Assembly: GCF_963678635.1 (NCBI RefSeq)
Contig: NC_087070.1
Span: 9,148,539-9,212,538 of the forward strand
Direction: 5' to 3'
DNA: 64,000 nucleotides
Source of the DNA: Symsagittifera roscoffensis
Lineage: Eukaryota > Xenacoelomorpha > Acoela > Convolutidae
In this document: positions 34,256 through 45,979 of the stretch, in pieces
How the letters are laid out: each line of letters starts with the position of its first letter
Numbering within the stretch: the stretch's first letter is position 1
The notes under the pieces: generated by a model
What the model was told of the DNA's origin: nothing
Databases searched by the model: none
Seen by the model: the letters and a program-made list of their open reading frames with translations, nothing else
Position numbers and translations under genes: made by a program

Positions 34256-37200
34256 ACCGACATTGTAGAAGACGACTTCAATGCAAATTTTCCAGAAGCA
34301 AGCCTAGACAAACAACCGGAGCTTGAAATCAGGAGTAGTCATCCAAAAACATTTCAAGGCGAAGGATTTGAGGCTGGGTTGGAAAATGTGGCAGAAAGTG
34401 GTTTTGGGGGAGAGAGGGGGGATGGGTTAGAAGAGAAAGTGGGATCGAATAAAAACATCAATTCTGGTTGCATTACCGCCACACATACCAACTACAGCCA
34501 CCCTGACGAAAATAATTCAGATGCAAATCTATCGGCTTACGGAGATTGTAAAAATGAGCAGAGCAGTAAAGACGCAAATAAAAGCTTCCTAAATAGAAGT
34601 AATGAAAATTTCGATTCAATTCACCCCTCAAACACTTCCGCAAATGTGGTTGACAGGGTAACTACACTACCAATTGATACCTCTGATTACGAACCCAGTT
34701 TATTTACACAAGAGCAAAAAAACCCACAAAATAGTGGAAAAAATTCAGTTTACGGGTCTGATTTTAACAGCTCTCCAGGTTCGCCTCAAATTGCGAAACG
34801 CGAGAGAGTAGGCATTAGTGGAATCACTGAAATGGATTCATTGCCAAGTTCAAGTAGCGATTCGAGCGTCGTTAAAGCGGAGTATAAGCTAAGGAGAGAT
34901 AAATTCCTTGGCCGTGTGGGAAGCGGTAGTACAAATAGCAATAACAGCCCTTCTGTGACAAATTCCGCTGAAAAGGAAGTGCAGATTAATTTAGCCCAGG
35001 AATCAACAGAAAACCCCGCCCCTCGCTTAGACTCAAGTCATCGGTCAGAATTTGATAACCCATTTCCGCTATCACAAACAGATGTATCTTATTTTAACCC
35101 GCCAATAGATCTTAATCAGGAAACAGCCCTCAAAAATTTCCCAGAAAATCGAATTTCAGTACATTTGGATGAAAGTGCGCCTGAAAATTTGCAAAACGCT
35201 CGCCCGGAAGATTTTTTGAAAAATTCAGAAATGGACGAAAATGCGGCAAGGAAACAAGTTGAACACGCTTTGCGCTCGGCAATGAGTTCGGAAAATACGA
35301 AGTTTGACTACAAGCAGTTCTCTTTGGATTTGGACTTAGCGGATATTCAAAATGTTCTAAAAGAAATTGAGCTCATGAGTCAAGAGCAAGAACAAGAAAA
35401 AACTCACGATTCTTATTTTGAACTCGCGAGTCAGGCAAATGAAAATAAACAATCGAATTTTGCTTTTCTGAGTCAAGACCAAAAGAATATGTCTGCCAAT
35501 TCTCAATGGGCGAAACACGAACAAAAACAATTTAGAGCAAATTTCGAAAGAGTCTCGAAGACATTTGAAGAATCGCCGAGCGAGTCAACAAGTCGGTTTT
35601 TATTTGGACGCGGCGGGCCGACTTATGAGCGAGCCGAGAGCGAACCACAGCAGTGGCTCACTGCGTCGACACGACTTGAATCCGAGGAAAGTGTCCAATC
35701 AGAAGAAAGCCGATTATCCGTCGTGGATATTGACAATTTTAATCTCAGTTCCAAAGTCGGGGACAAATTTCTTACACAATCTTCAATTTCAAATAGCTAC
35801 CTTGACATTCAAGAGACAAAAATTTCGAGCAGTACTTCTGCTATCCATATTGCCGAAGAGTTTGATAACTATTACGGTAATATGTCACCAGGTTACGCAA
35901 CGAGTGACGTAACAATCACCGAAACCCATTTCTCCGACGACGATTACGCAATAGATAACTCCTTGTACGAGTTTGAACACAACGAACCTTACCAATATTT
36001 TGCGAGTTTTGGAGCTGTTGAATTCAGCGAACCCAAAAACAGTTTTCATTCTTTTGAAGTTGATGATTATCAAACGGAACCCAATCGGAATGATCTTGAA
36101 GATGATGTATACCCTTGGGTCTTTGGTAACACGGAAAGTGCCGAAGTTCCTAAAAACGACAATTTCCAGTCTGCTTATGACCCTCAAAGCTCTAAGAACT
36201 TCACAAATTACCAAACCATTGATGAAGATATTTCGCCTAGAATCAATTCAACTTCTGATAATCAGTTAGAAATGAATCAATTGGGTTTTGAAAGAACAGA
36301 ATCGCCAATTTATGAAAACATACCATTCAAGATGCAAAATCTAAACCCTGAAAGTATCATCAATAACGAAAATTGTTTGGAGTCTCCCAACTTCGAGGCA
36401 GAATATTTTCCCAACTCGTTTGACCAAAATGAAAAAACTCCAGATGATGTTCATGCTCCATTCTCTGACGTAATATATGAAGATAATTTTTCAAACTACC
36501 AAAATGATGGGCTCGAAGCTACGGATGCTGGAAATAATAGCGGTCAGATTTTGATCTCCGAAGCGCCGCCGGAATCCGAACTTCAAAGCGAATTCGACTC
36601 TTACCAGGGTGGCATTCCAATGCCTGATGAGTTTGAAGAAAGCTTTTCAAGTGTTTATTACGGGTCATCTTCTGAAAAAAACCCAAATAACATTCACCCT
36701 TCAATTGGACAGGATAATGCGTTTGTTTCCGCTGGGGGAAATTTCGATTTCAAATCGCAGACCGCAGCACAAAGGTGTGTAATTGGCCTGCAGTCAACTG
36801 GGGATAAAGGAAAAGAAATTTTGACGGCCACGGAAAAGGGAAATTATGGTGACGTGATTGTGTCTTACGCTTCAACCGAAGTAGCTCCTCCGACTACTTT
36901 GCAAAATGAAACCAAAAAATATTTTCAACAACAAAGCAGCTCTCCTAATTGTAATTTATTGAAAGGACTGAAAAATATCGATACAAAAACAGATGCAACA
37001 GCATTTGAATTGTCTAAAAGCAGCAGCGGCAGTCAAATTTATAACAATTATAATTCGCCGCTCAATTCTTCTTACCAACATACCAACATCGAAACAGCGT
37101 CTGATTTTTATCTTTCTGAAACTAACAGAGTAGAGATTTCGGAAGATATGATGTCAGCTAATTATTTTCAAAATGATACGTGCGATTCGGGTATTTCCAA

Positions 37201-39284
37201 CATTTACGATTCATTTACGGACCCAAAAAGCGAGTTAGAAAGTAATAATAATATTAACCCCGAGCTCTTTTCGTCAGAAGTTGAGCAAAAAAAATTGGCG
37301 GAAAAATTTGCGATCGAACAAAGCAATTTATTTGACCTTTGGATGCGAGAGAAAAAAGCAAACGCAAAAAACAAACAAAATGTCAATAGTTCTGAATCGA
37401 GTTCGGCCAAGCGAGAAGTAGGATTACAGACCGGATTGTCAATCGATCAACAATCGAGTAAAAACGAAGAAAACGTGGCCGAAAATGTTAAAATTGATGA
37501 CTTGAAAAGGCGCAACTTGAGGTCTTTTGGAACCGAAATGAGCATTCAAATTGACACGAACCAAGCGCAAAACTTGAAATTGTCGAGCCAGATTTCGAGT
37601 CAAACAAATAACTCGACCCATAACGAAAGAAAATCATTAACCAACAGGAATACAAGCCCATTAAAAAACCCAAATGTGTGTCAATGTTGCGCAAATAATT
37701 TAGACAAAACCACGTCAAAAATGAACCCGGGCAAAATAATTTCGGAAATACGAGATTTACCGACGTTTTCGGAGTTTAATTTGGGCTCGAATATCATAAA
37801 CAGCGTTTCCCAGTTTGAAAAAGAGCAGCTGATTAAAATGCTACAAGCCAGTTCAATGTATACATCGCCTAAGTGTTGCACAAGTATTAGCGGAAACCCA
37901 AGTAATTTTTCTCTATCCGAAATATCGCAAAAAGAACCGGGAAATTCTAATGATTTCAAAAACTCAAGCAACAAATCATCTCTAGATACTAGCGAATGTA
38001 ATAACTGCAATCGAGTTAAACTTGACACTCAATCATCATTGTCAATATCCGGACCTGAAATGTACAAGCATCTTTATACATGCAAGGATCCCGACTGCTC
38101 AACTAAGGTTCCCAAAATTGCCGAGACTTCCCATTTGAATCAGCATCATCAGTTTGATTGCCAATATACAAACAATCGGCCAATTGAACTAATAACTGGA
38201 AGCGATAATATGCATAAACAGTTATATGACAGCAATGGAAATAGTTCATTAACTAAATGCAATTTGCGAGAGATTTATTCAAACAAAGAGTCGAAATCCG
38301 CAGTCAGTGAAAAACTGGGGGGTATAAAAGAGTCTAAAAATGATGGGAAAAATGTCCAAAAAGGAATACAGATGATGAATCTCCCCTTGGAAGCTCTCGG
38401 TGGAACAATGGCGGCTGCGACGGGATTTGAGGAATACAAAACTGAGGAAAAAAGCGCGGGGCTTTGTTGCAAGAGCTGTGGCCAAATGGCCAACGACACA
38501 CAAAGGCTGTTGTCAGAAAAACTAGCATTAGAGCGTCTTCTTTTTTCGCCAGAGAATAGAGGGGAGGCTTTATCTTGTGAATTACCTGGGGAAGACCTCG
38601 CTTCTAGTGCTGACAAGTTACGTATTGGAGTAACTAAAAGCATAAATAGTAACTCTAATATATACCATTTTTGTAATAGTACCAGTGGTGCAACAAAAAA
38701 TAATGCAACAAGAAACATTAATATAGCAACAACAGGGTCTATTGTAACATCAAGCAATAATGGAACCAGTGTTACAAGAACGTCTTTACTTACCCCAACT
38801 GAATTTTCCCCATGCCTCCAACCCATTCATAACTCAATTCAATATTCGTCTTCAACAGCAACGAGTGAAATTTTGACGTCATCATTTCACAATTTCTTCA
38901 CGTCTTATCTTCTCTCGAACACTATTTCACCTTTGCTGTCCAAAACAGAGTTGACCGAAAGCACATCAAAGACTGTAAATACTACAGATTCTAATCTGAG
39001 TTCGTTGCCTACGTTTAAATTCACCTATGAAGATAACTTGGCATCCAATTTATCGACTAGAAAAAGCCAAGAGACATCGGAAAATTTGCGTTTTAGAAGC
39101 TTATCTTACTTACGAGATGAGTTAATAAATTCTTCAGAGAATTTAAACCAAGAAGTTGATGCAATAACTAACAAAAATGGAATTTCTAGCTCGAATGTAT
39201 CTGGAATTTTTGACCCCAGTAGTATCGAAACGCCAACACCTGTGGACGTTACAGAAACCCCGCTGCTGGCTAATCTTGGAAAAG
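34256..39284 (+). CDS. Large unrecognised gene, coding exon 4 (5-kb exon)
   Basis: A single 5,029-nt exon from gtttag|ACC to AAAG|gtttgt, entering in phase 0 and leaving in phase 1. It encodes about 1,676 residues without a stop, dominated by Ser, Asn, Glu, Phe and Tyr, and looks disordered. Short predicted helices occur, such as the run around QNVLKEIELMSQEQEQE. The last third has scattered Cys pairs: CQCC (37,679-37,690), a CC pair near 37,874, CNNC near 38,000, a CX4C near 38,080, and CCKSC (38,465-38,479). CCKSC leads into a helix with LLSEKLALERLL. The spacing fits no standard zinc finger. A first 41 codons lie upstream of the first usual start codon, confirming exon rather than gene start. 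The function is unknown. Confidence 0.9.
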
Positions 39285-39583
39285 GTTTGTAAAAATGTAG
39301 TTAAAGTAAAAATTTTAATTATTACATTTAATCTTTAACGTCGAATATCAAAAGATTTTTTCTAATGAAATAAAAGTTAAAAACGAAACTTTTTTTAAAC
39401 CTTTCAATTTGATAAATGAGTTTACCAATTGTCTAAAAAGTGAGGCCTCTGAAAACGAATCTAAAGATCTAATGATGATTGTCCAGGCAATTCTAAATTT
39501 ACTAAAATATTAAAATGTCATTTTTTATTGAACTTTTTTATGCATTCTGCTTGAAACTTTTAAAACTAATTTTGTTTTCACAG
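39285..39583 (+). other. Intron 4 (299 bp)
   Basis: Between AAAG|gtttgt and tttcacag|. Nothing else is seen in it. It is the shortest intron of the gene in this window. Confidence 0.7.
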
Positions 39584-39781
39584 GTTATCTGGAATCGAAT
39601 CTATCCAAGTTTGAATTGAGCCAGATCCACCAGGAAGCCATAGAAGCCAGAAGAAAAGAAGAAGAGCTGCAGAAATTGGAATCGAGACGTCTCAATGACA
39701 TCCTCGAATTGTGTTCTTCCATATCCTCACGACCTTCCTCGTCAACGTCAATCTTAGACGTTAAATACTCGACCAAACCTG
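39584..39781 (+). CDS. Large unrecognised gene, coding exon 5 (helical)
   Basis: A 198-nt exon from tttcacag| to CCTG|gttcgt, with two bases completing the incoming codon and one left over. The 66 residues include a charged amphipathic helix, IHQEAIEARRKEEELQKLES, then RRLNDILELCSSI and a Ser-rich tail. This is the first clearly coiled-coil-like segment of the protein. The RR..EE..RRL.DILE.C pattern faintly recalls LL5/PHLDB-type cortical scaffold proteins, but I cannot support the assignment. Confidence 0.8.
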
Positions 39782-40394
39782 GTTCGTTTTTGTCTTTGCT
39801 CAAGATTAACTTGTGAATTGATGTCGCCTATTTATAACATTACGAGGCCAAACTGTGCATTGTAAGCATAAAGACTTTTTTGGCAAAAGTTTCTGGGTTG
39901 TAGCCAATTTTTTGTGTAAACAGACAAAACAGTAGTTTTTGAGCACTTTTTGCAAAATTTTGACCAAAAATTTGAGTGGCGCAGTTATACAAAAACATCC
40001 GATGGCGCTTTTAAGTTCAGTCGGCCGAAAATTGATATCAATGGTATTGATGGAGTGACCTTTTGGATGGCTAGGGCAGCCTGAATTTTCACGGATCCGA
40101 CATGATAGGAGCATTCTTGTGTACTTTGTGTATGTGGGTTTTTAGAGTCATTTTTTTTTATTGGTGACAGATCACGAGCAGTAGTTTAGCCAAATTTCAT
40201 GATGAAGTCTCCCCGAAGTTGTTTGCTGATAAACTGGTGTAAAACACTGAAATCTGGAATTAATTTTTCTTTGCGAGAGCAACTGACTCAAAATTGGGAA
40301 CTATTTTTTTTTCCGGTAAACAATTTTTTTGACAACTCTGTAAAAAAATTAAGCTTGCTTAATTACGCAGCCTCAAAAATTTGCACGATACTTC

Positions 40395-40460
40395 TCAGTG
40401 GGTTTATTGTTAAAGCGCATGCTTTGGAACCCATAGGTCTGGAATTCAAACCAGGTAAGG
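40395..40460 (+). repeat. tRNA-derived (SINE-like) fragment, second copy
   Basis: AAAGCGCATGCTTTGGAACC followed by CATAGGTCTGGAATTCAAAC mirrors the fragment at 29,349-29,411. The pol III B-box-like GGAATTCAAACC is imperfect. Confidence 0.45.
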
Positions 40461-41757
40461 TTTTTTTTCGATAGTGTCCTTTAGTGTTCGATCAGGTACT
40501 TGTTTTTTTCGATAGTGTTCTTTGAAAATTTTCCTCGGAGTTTGAATCAATGGACTGCTGCCGTTGTCGTAAAATTTTTTGTAGGTTTGTGCACTTTTCT
40601 GTAAATTTAAGAACTCTGACTTTCAATAAATTGCTTTTTATAAACAAAGTTTCATAAACAGTTTCTGCTTACATTTAATCCACTAAGTTACTTCAAATTG
40701 TGTCACTCGAAGCAGAAAGTCATATTTGTATGTTGTATGTTTTTGTATGTGTCAAATGAGGTGCCTATACTTTTTTGAATTTTAAATCTTATGAGCTCAA
40801 ATTGTTTTAAGACATATTTTTGTCGGGTTTCTTTTAATTTAGGCAGAACGGTTGTCCACCCAATTTTTGTCAAAACAAACGTATGAAATTTTTGTTGATT
40901 TATTTTTCGCCGTAGATTTAGTTGTTTATGTGATTGAAAAAAAATACATCCACAAAAATTTTTCATTTTCTTCGACGATACATGGGTAGAGAACCGTTCA
41001 GCCGAAAAAAAATTGTCGTAAAATATTTTAGCCAACAAATTTCAAAATTTTTTACACACCACCTCTCTCAAAGAATATAAAAACAAAGACATTTTACCGC
41101 TTCAAACGACAAAATTTAAGATAATTATGCCGACACAACATACTGGCTAAAAGAACGTTCAGCCGAACACGAAGAAAGCAGTTTTCAGTCGATGGTCATA
41201 GGTTATTAATCCTGCATGAAATTTACTCATCTGCCTCAGTTATACAATTAGCTAAATTTTACGGTTTAATTAGTCGTTTTGCCAGGTAGAGAAATTAAAA
41301 GTTTTAATAAAAGCAATATATTTTTTTCAAATGCCAAAATTGTTCAAAATTTCACCAATCATATAAAATACGTCATTTTAAGTCATATTATTTGATAGGA
41401 AAATGGTCGAGCTATGAATGGTATATAAACCAACTGAAGTATAAATAAACCAAAGAATTATATAGCCAAAAACGCAATTCCTAAGTAACAGTTATGTTCC
41501 AATTAAGTAACAGTTACGAAATTCACGCAAATTTCATTGATAAGACATAATGTTTTGGCTGGCTTATATGCTATGCGCATTTTTGGTTGATTGATGCTTC
41601 GACTGGCTTGTTTACTCTCGAGCTTTCAGTTAATCAGCTTTTGACCCCAGTGAGTTTTCCTTGAGGTACCAAAATTGAGCGAAAAAACTAGCTAATCGAT
41701 CTTTCCTTCACTTCACTTTATGAACTGTTGAGCTAGTTTAACTGTTTTGCTGGGGCT

Positions 41758-42160
41758 AGTAGCGGATTTAGGGGGGGGGGGGTGGGGGCCGGACGCTTTT
41801 TCTCCTCAGGGATTCGACCCCTGCCGACCCAAAGGTTCCCCCCGTTGTACCATTTTGAGATATCCATTTTTGGCTCTCTGTCCTTAAAACTTTTCTAAAC
41901 GCCACCTATACTACTTTTGAGGGGCGAGCGCGCGCCTAAAAAACTCAATTTTTGGTAGAAATTTTCCAAAAAGTGCCTAAAACGCCCTTTTTTCAAAAAT
42001 TTGCCTGCAGCACAGAAAATTTTGTCAAAATGGGAATCTTTATAGTGATTTGGGAGAGCTCAGAAAATCAATTTGGTCGACCTAGAAAAAGGTCGACAAA
42101 TTTTTCAAAATTTTTCGAAAATCCGCCTCCCCCCTCGAGAATATCCTAGATCCGCGCCTG
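41758..42160. mobile_element. hAT-like non-autonomous element
   Basis: The ends are inverted: left AGTAGCGGATTTAGG followed by a G run, right CCTAGATCCGCGCCTG, whose reverse complement is CAGGCGCGGATCTAGG. The about 400-bp body has no transposase and matches, in reverse, the fragment at 7527-7700. Inside (41,805-41,860) is a tRNA T-arm-like CAGGGATTCGACCCCTG on the minus strand. Flanks share GGCTAG on both sides but no exact 8-bp duplication. Confidence 0.7.
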
Positions 42161-42283
42161 GCTAGGACTAAATGAAAATGACACATTTCAATATACTAAA
42201 ACACATTAAAGTCATACTTGAAATTTGATATTGCTTCCTAAATTTTTCCATTAGGCAGTAATTGTTCAAATCTGTTGAATCAG

Positions 42284-42750
42284 TGCGTTTAGATGTTGAC
42301 AAATTCGATCGACGCAACATCACCAGCAGAGATAATAGAACCAGTCCTGTAGGCTCTACTGGCGAAAGCAGTGCCAACAGCAGTGCAGGATCTCACACCG
42401 TGAAAAACTTACAGCAGCACCCTTCAAGCGTGAACAGCTTACAACAGCACCCTTCAAGCGTGAACAGCGTACAACAGCACCCTTCAAGCGTGAACAGTGT
42501 ACAACAGCACCCTTCAAGCGTGAGAACATCACAACAGTACCATTTAAATGTGAACAAACACTACCAAATACCGCAACAGAAGAATAGGAATAGTAACCTT
42601 CTACAAGAAATAACAGAGGGTGGGGACTGTTTCGACTTAGAGGATTTGGACTCGATTAGATTGAATGATATGTACAAACAGAGATCGAGAAACCACAGCT
42701 CACTAGAGAGAAGAAATTATGCTTCTAGTTCATCGTCTAATTTCCAGAAG
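42284..42750 (+). CDS. Large unrecognised gene, coding exon 6 with 10-residue repeats
   Basis: The frame is open from TTG at 42,262, but TAA lies just upstream. The only junction that keeps the frame with exon 5 is the acceptor tgaatcag|TGCG, giving a 467-nt exon that ends in phase 0 at GAAG|gttatt. This acceptor has a weak pyrimidine tract, so the 5' edge is the least certain of the model. The 155 residues contain five tandem 10-residue units (LQQHPSSVNS type, 42,409-42,558). They then give way to a polar region with DCFDLEDLDSIRLNDMYKQR. Confidence 0.7.
42409..42558 (+). repeat. 30-bp coding minisatellite, five units
   Basis: Units of 30 bp, core CAACAGCACCCTTCAAGCGT, keep the frame and encode LQQHPSSVNS-type repeats. 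Units 1-4 are nearly identical in DNA and unit 5 is diverged (SQQYHLNVNK). DNA-level identity suggests recent expansion, so copy number is probably variable between individuals. Confidence 0.9.
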
Positions 42751-43389
42751 GTTATTTTGAAACGCGAGTTTCTTGAATTTCGTTGAAATTTCGAGAAGCT
42801 TAGTTTCCTAATTTTTGTAAAAGTTTTAAGAAGCTGATTTCTAAACTGCCAATAGATCTTACCAGTTTTTCCCGAATTTTACCACGAATTTTGGTTTAAT
42901 TTCATTTTTTATAGCCAAAACTTTGCATCTCGGTATACGATTTTTTTTTTCTTGAAATACAGTATTTCTGCCTCGTTTCTGTTCTGAGGCAGATCGGTTC
43001 CGGTTAGCTGGCTGATTGACAACATCTCATTTCATACGTAAATTAACCGTAATTATCGGAAATTACAGGTCAACAAAGAATATCGAACTGACATAAATTT
43101 CGGTATTTAAAAGCAGAATTCAATGTCATAAAATCCGCAAAATGAAAACATTTAAAAATCAACTTTAAAACAGCACCTGACAATTTGTGAACTTATTTTC
43201 GATCTTTCAGTTTTCTGCTTTTTTTCACACACTGTTCTTCGTTCACCAGAAAATTCATTAGTTACGACCTTGGTTTTTTCTCGCTCAGAATTCTAGCGAG
43301 AACATGCAGTCTTAAAGGTTTCTGTGAAATAAAGAAAAGGAAAAACCGGAAAACGATTGCTTTTAAAGTAACTGTTTATTTTTTTTCAG
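42751..43389 (+). other. Intron 6 (639 bp)
   Basis: From |gttatt to ttttttcag|. Nothing identifiable lies inside. Confidence 0.6.
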
Positions 43390-43641
43390 CATTCATCCGT
43401 ACGCCAAAACCACCCCCACCCGCGACCTCATTCCTCGACGGGAACCAGACACCCTACCCCCTCCTCCCCATCTCTGCAACCCCATAATAACTTCACAACT
43501 CGCAGAGGGGCCATGCAAACGCAAGAGGGTCACCACAGTTCATCACAGCAGGAGAGACTCAATAGTGGTGGGGGGAATTTGGGTCAAATGCAGAGAAAAT
43601 TAGAACTATTGCAATCTGGATTTGACAGTTGTACTAAACAG
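43390..43641 (+). CDS. Large unrecognised gene, coding exon 7
   Basis: A 252-nt exon (84 codons, phase 0 at both ends) from ttttttcag| to ACAG|gtgcgc. It is markedly GC-richer than its surroundings. It encodes a basic, His/Pro/Ser/Gln-rich stretch that turns helical at the end (LGQMQRKLELLQSGFDSC). It has no start-to-stop ORF long enough to stand out, so it is easily missed. Support comes from both splice sites, phase and composition. Confidence 0.75.
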
Positions 43642-44339
43642 GTGCGCTGATTGTATTTTGACCAAAAAAGAGGAAGCAAAATCGAATTTTTTTTTCGAGA
43701 CGCACAATCAGGAGCTTCTAAGATACGTACCAGCTGAAATAAAAAAAAAACAAAAAAAATTGGCGCCGAGATCTCATATTAATTTTTCTTTTTTTTTCAT
43801 CTTTTTTCAGCTTTTTTTAATCTTTTTTTTCGCTAATTTAATAAAATATTCAACACTTTTCGTAGACTTCTCTAAAATGCTTTATTGATTTTCTTAATTT
43901 CAGTTTTTTTACTTCAAAATGTACTTCAACATAGTAGCTGTGATCGGAACTCACCGTGCTACTTTTTCAGTAAATGGCTACTCTTGTTCTGTTTTCATCT
44001 TCTTCAAGAAAATAGTATTTTCAACATCTGTAATCCTCTGCATTCTTGAAAATTCTAATTGTTCGAATTTTTGGATCGGTTTTAGTGGTGGCGGCAAAAA
44101 AAAATTAAAACGATTTCTCTTCTTATGCTTGAAAAAAACTTAGAAAAAACTAAAAACTAGAAGAATAAACTAAAAGAATTCACAAATATCATTTATGGCA
44201 ACTTATTACGTATTTTTAGAACAAAATCTACAGAAACAGATACCATATGTCTCTATTAAGTTCACCAGAAATCAAGAGCCTTGCCTGGACTTTACAGGCG
44301 TGTGTACGCCTGGTATATAAAATATATCAGCCGAAAATA
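43642..44339 (+). other. Intron 7, part left of the inserted element
   Basis: AT-rich intron sequence. The frames at 43,622-43,888 and 43,919-44,143 run over T-rich low complexity and are not exons. CAGGCGT and ACGCCTG near 44,296 form a small hairpin. The sequence next to the insertion, TATCAGCCGAAAATA, is the left half of a palindrome whose right half lies after the element. Confidence 0.55.
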
Positions 44340-44731
44340 TGGAACCTGATTTAAACTACATTTTATGATTGGATAAATTAGATATTTTACCACTGTAAAG
44401 TACTTAATATTAACCAATCATGATCCATCCAACTAACAACCCACTTATTTGTAAGCGCTGAAATTACTTGTAATTTCAGCACCAGAGAGATTTGAATTTA
44501 ACTTAGAACTAAGTTGCCTCTCCGAAATAAACCAGTATACCCTAGATCTATTGAGCCTAGCAGAGACTAGTTAAACAACCTGAGACTAGATAGTATAAGA
44601 GTAAGATTAGGATCGGTATTAGACTAAGAAGTTGCACGAATCTATCCGGCCGAAAATAAGATAGCGTGACGAGCAGACGGTGTACCCTATCCGAAATTAC
44701 TCTATGAGTTAACCACATCGGTCCTAACTCA
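44340..44731 (+). repeat. 5' LTR (392 bp)
   Basis: Starts TGGAACC and ends CTAACTCA. It holds a hairpin at 44,457-44,480 (11-bp stem GCTGAAATTAC, 2-nt loop) and an AATAAA signal at 44,526-44,531. Compared with the 3' LTR it has three substitutions (all C here, T there) and lacks an 18-bp block just before AATAAA. No TATA box is obvious. The U3/R/U5 limits cannot be set by eye. Confidence 0.95.
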
Positions 44732-44733
44732 TC

Positions 44734-44744
44734 TGGTGCGACCA
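44734..44744 (+). other. Primer binding site
   Basis: TGGTGCGACCA begins two bases after the LTR. It is complementary to a tRNA 3' end reading TGGTCGCACCA, the usual priming arrangement for LTR elements. The same 11 bases follow the old LTR at 670-680. I cannot say which tRNA it is without the host tRNA set. Confidence 0.85.
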
Positions 44745-45979
44745 TAAGTCTCGAACAAGACCTTAATAGCTTAAGAATTAACCAAAAATAGATTAGAATT
44801 TAGGCAAAACATTTTTAAAATGTTACACGACGATAATTTAATCGAAATGTCTCTACGACTCAATAGATCAAAGCCAATATTCCGAACGATAAGAGAACTA
44901 CCCGGAATTGGAAGAAGACCTCGAACCAGAGACGACATACGACAAAGTAGAAACTTACCAAATAGTTATATGATAGTACGGCAAAAGCCAACACAAACTT
45001 TTATATTTAGAATTTTATTAGCAATGAATTTAGATTTTCATTTGCAAACTTAAATCTTGAAGTCAATCTTCATGATCATTTCAGGCGCTAAACAAAAATA
45101 TTAATATACAATAACGATTGATAAAAAGATCTCAGATCGTTTTCCTAAAATTCTGCAGTATTCTATAAAACATGTTTGGAAAATATTTATTGAAAATCAA
45201 AACAAAAATTAGTAGCATGACAATAAACGGTTAGTAATCATAAAATCATCAGTTGTCCCAGCTTCATCACCTAAAACATAACAGCAATCATAAACTCACT
45301 AACATCATAAAAACACTAAATCTTTTCTTAAATAAAATTAAACCATTTTAAACTTAAATTCATTTAATCTTAAAATCAGATCATCAAGGCTTATCCTTGG
45401 ATCTTAATTAATTTTCTATTTAACTAAAATTACAAAACTTGATCATCAAGGCCTATCCTTGGATCAAAAAGAACATTTTGTTCTCCCCCACCCACTTAGC
45501 TAGCGTCTAACGACCTCAAACGTCGATTCACTATCCAACCCTTTCAAAAAACCCAAGACTAATAGAAATTTTTGAACAAAACTAATCATTCAAATTAGGA
45601 TAAACAGTGAAGAACTTCGGTTATTCATCCTTCACTTGAACCCTCCTCTTACCAGACCCAGGATATCTTAGACTTAGTAAATTTAAAATAGTATCTAACG
45701 AACTACTCGCGTTCTAATTATACCTGAACCTTGTGGATCGATTTACTATTCTCCAACCCTTGAACACAATCACTACCCCTAAGTAAGATTAAGTAAGTTA
45801 ACACCTTAGCTTATACTAGCCACGAGAAAGTAAAAGATCATTCTTCGGAATCGATATACTTTTCTCTCCAACCCTGAACAAAAAGACCCAGGTTAAGCTA
45901 ACCAAAAAATCGTAAGGACTAACAATTTAAGAAAATAGAAATAATCTAACAACGTTTTGCATCCGTCATCCTAAACCTT
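44745..45979 (+). other. Long leader of the LTR element
   Basis: About 1.2 kb without a convincing ORF (a 77-codon frame at 44,820-45,053 is open but unremarkable). It has repeated GATCATCAAGGCYTATCCTTG blocks at about 45,380-45,470, shared in degenerate form with the old copy at 1395-1600. The sequence GTAAGT at 45,793-45,798 and GTAAGA at 45,783-45,788 could act as splice donors for subgenomic RNA. Packaging signals would be expected here but cannot be recognised. Confidence 0.6.

Larger units (their letters stand above)
39782..42283 (+). other. Intron 5 (2.5 kb)
   Basis: From |gttcgt to tgaatcag|. It contains a tRNA-derived fragment at 40,395-40,460 and a hAT-like element at 41,758-42,160. 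The frames at 39,806-40,474 and 40,703-41,038 lack any coding character. Confidence 0.55.

Noticed and set aside
38275-38826. 183-codon minus-strand frame
   Set aside because: Fully inside the 5-kb coding exon on the other strand; a shadow frame.
42262-42283. Exon 6 starting at the upstream TTAG or GCAG
   Set aside because: Both acceptors put TAA or TAG in the frame needed to join exon 5. Only the acceptor before 42,284 keeps the frame open.
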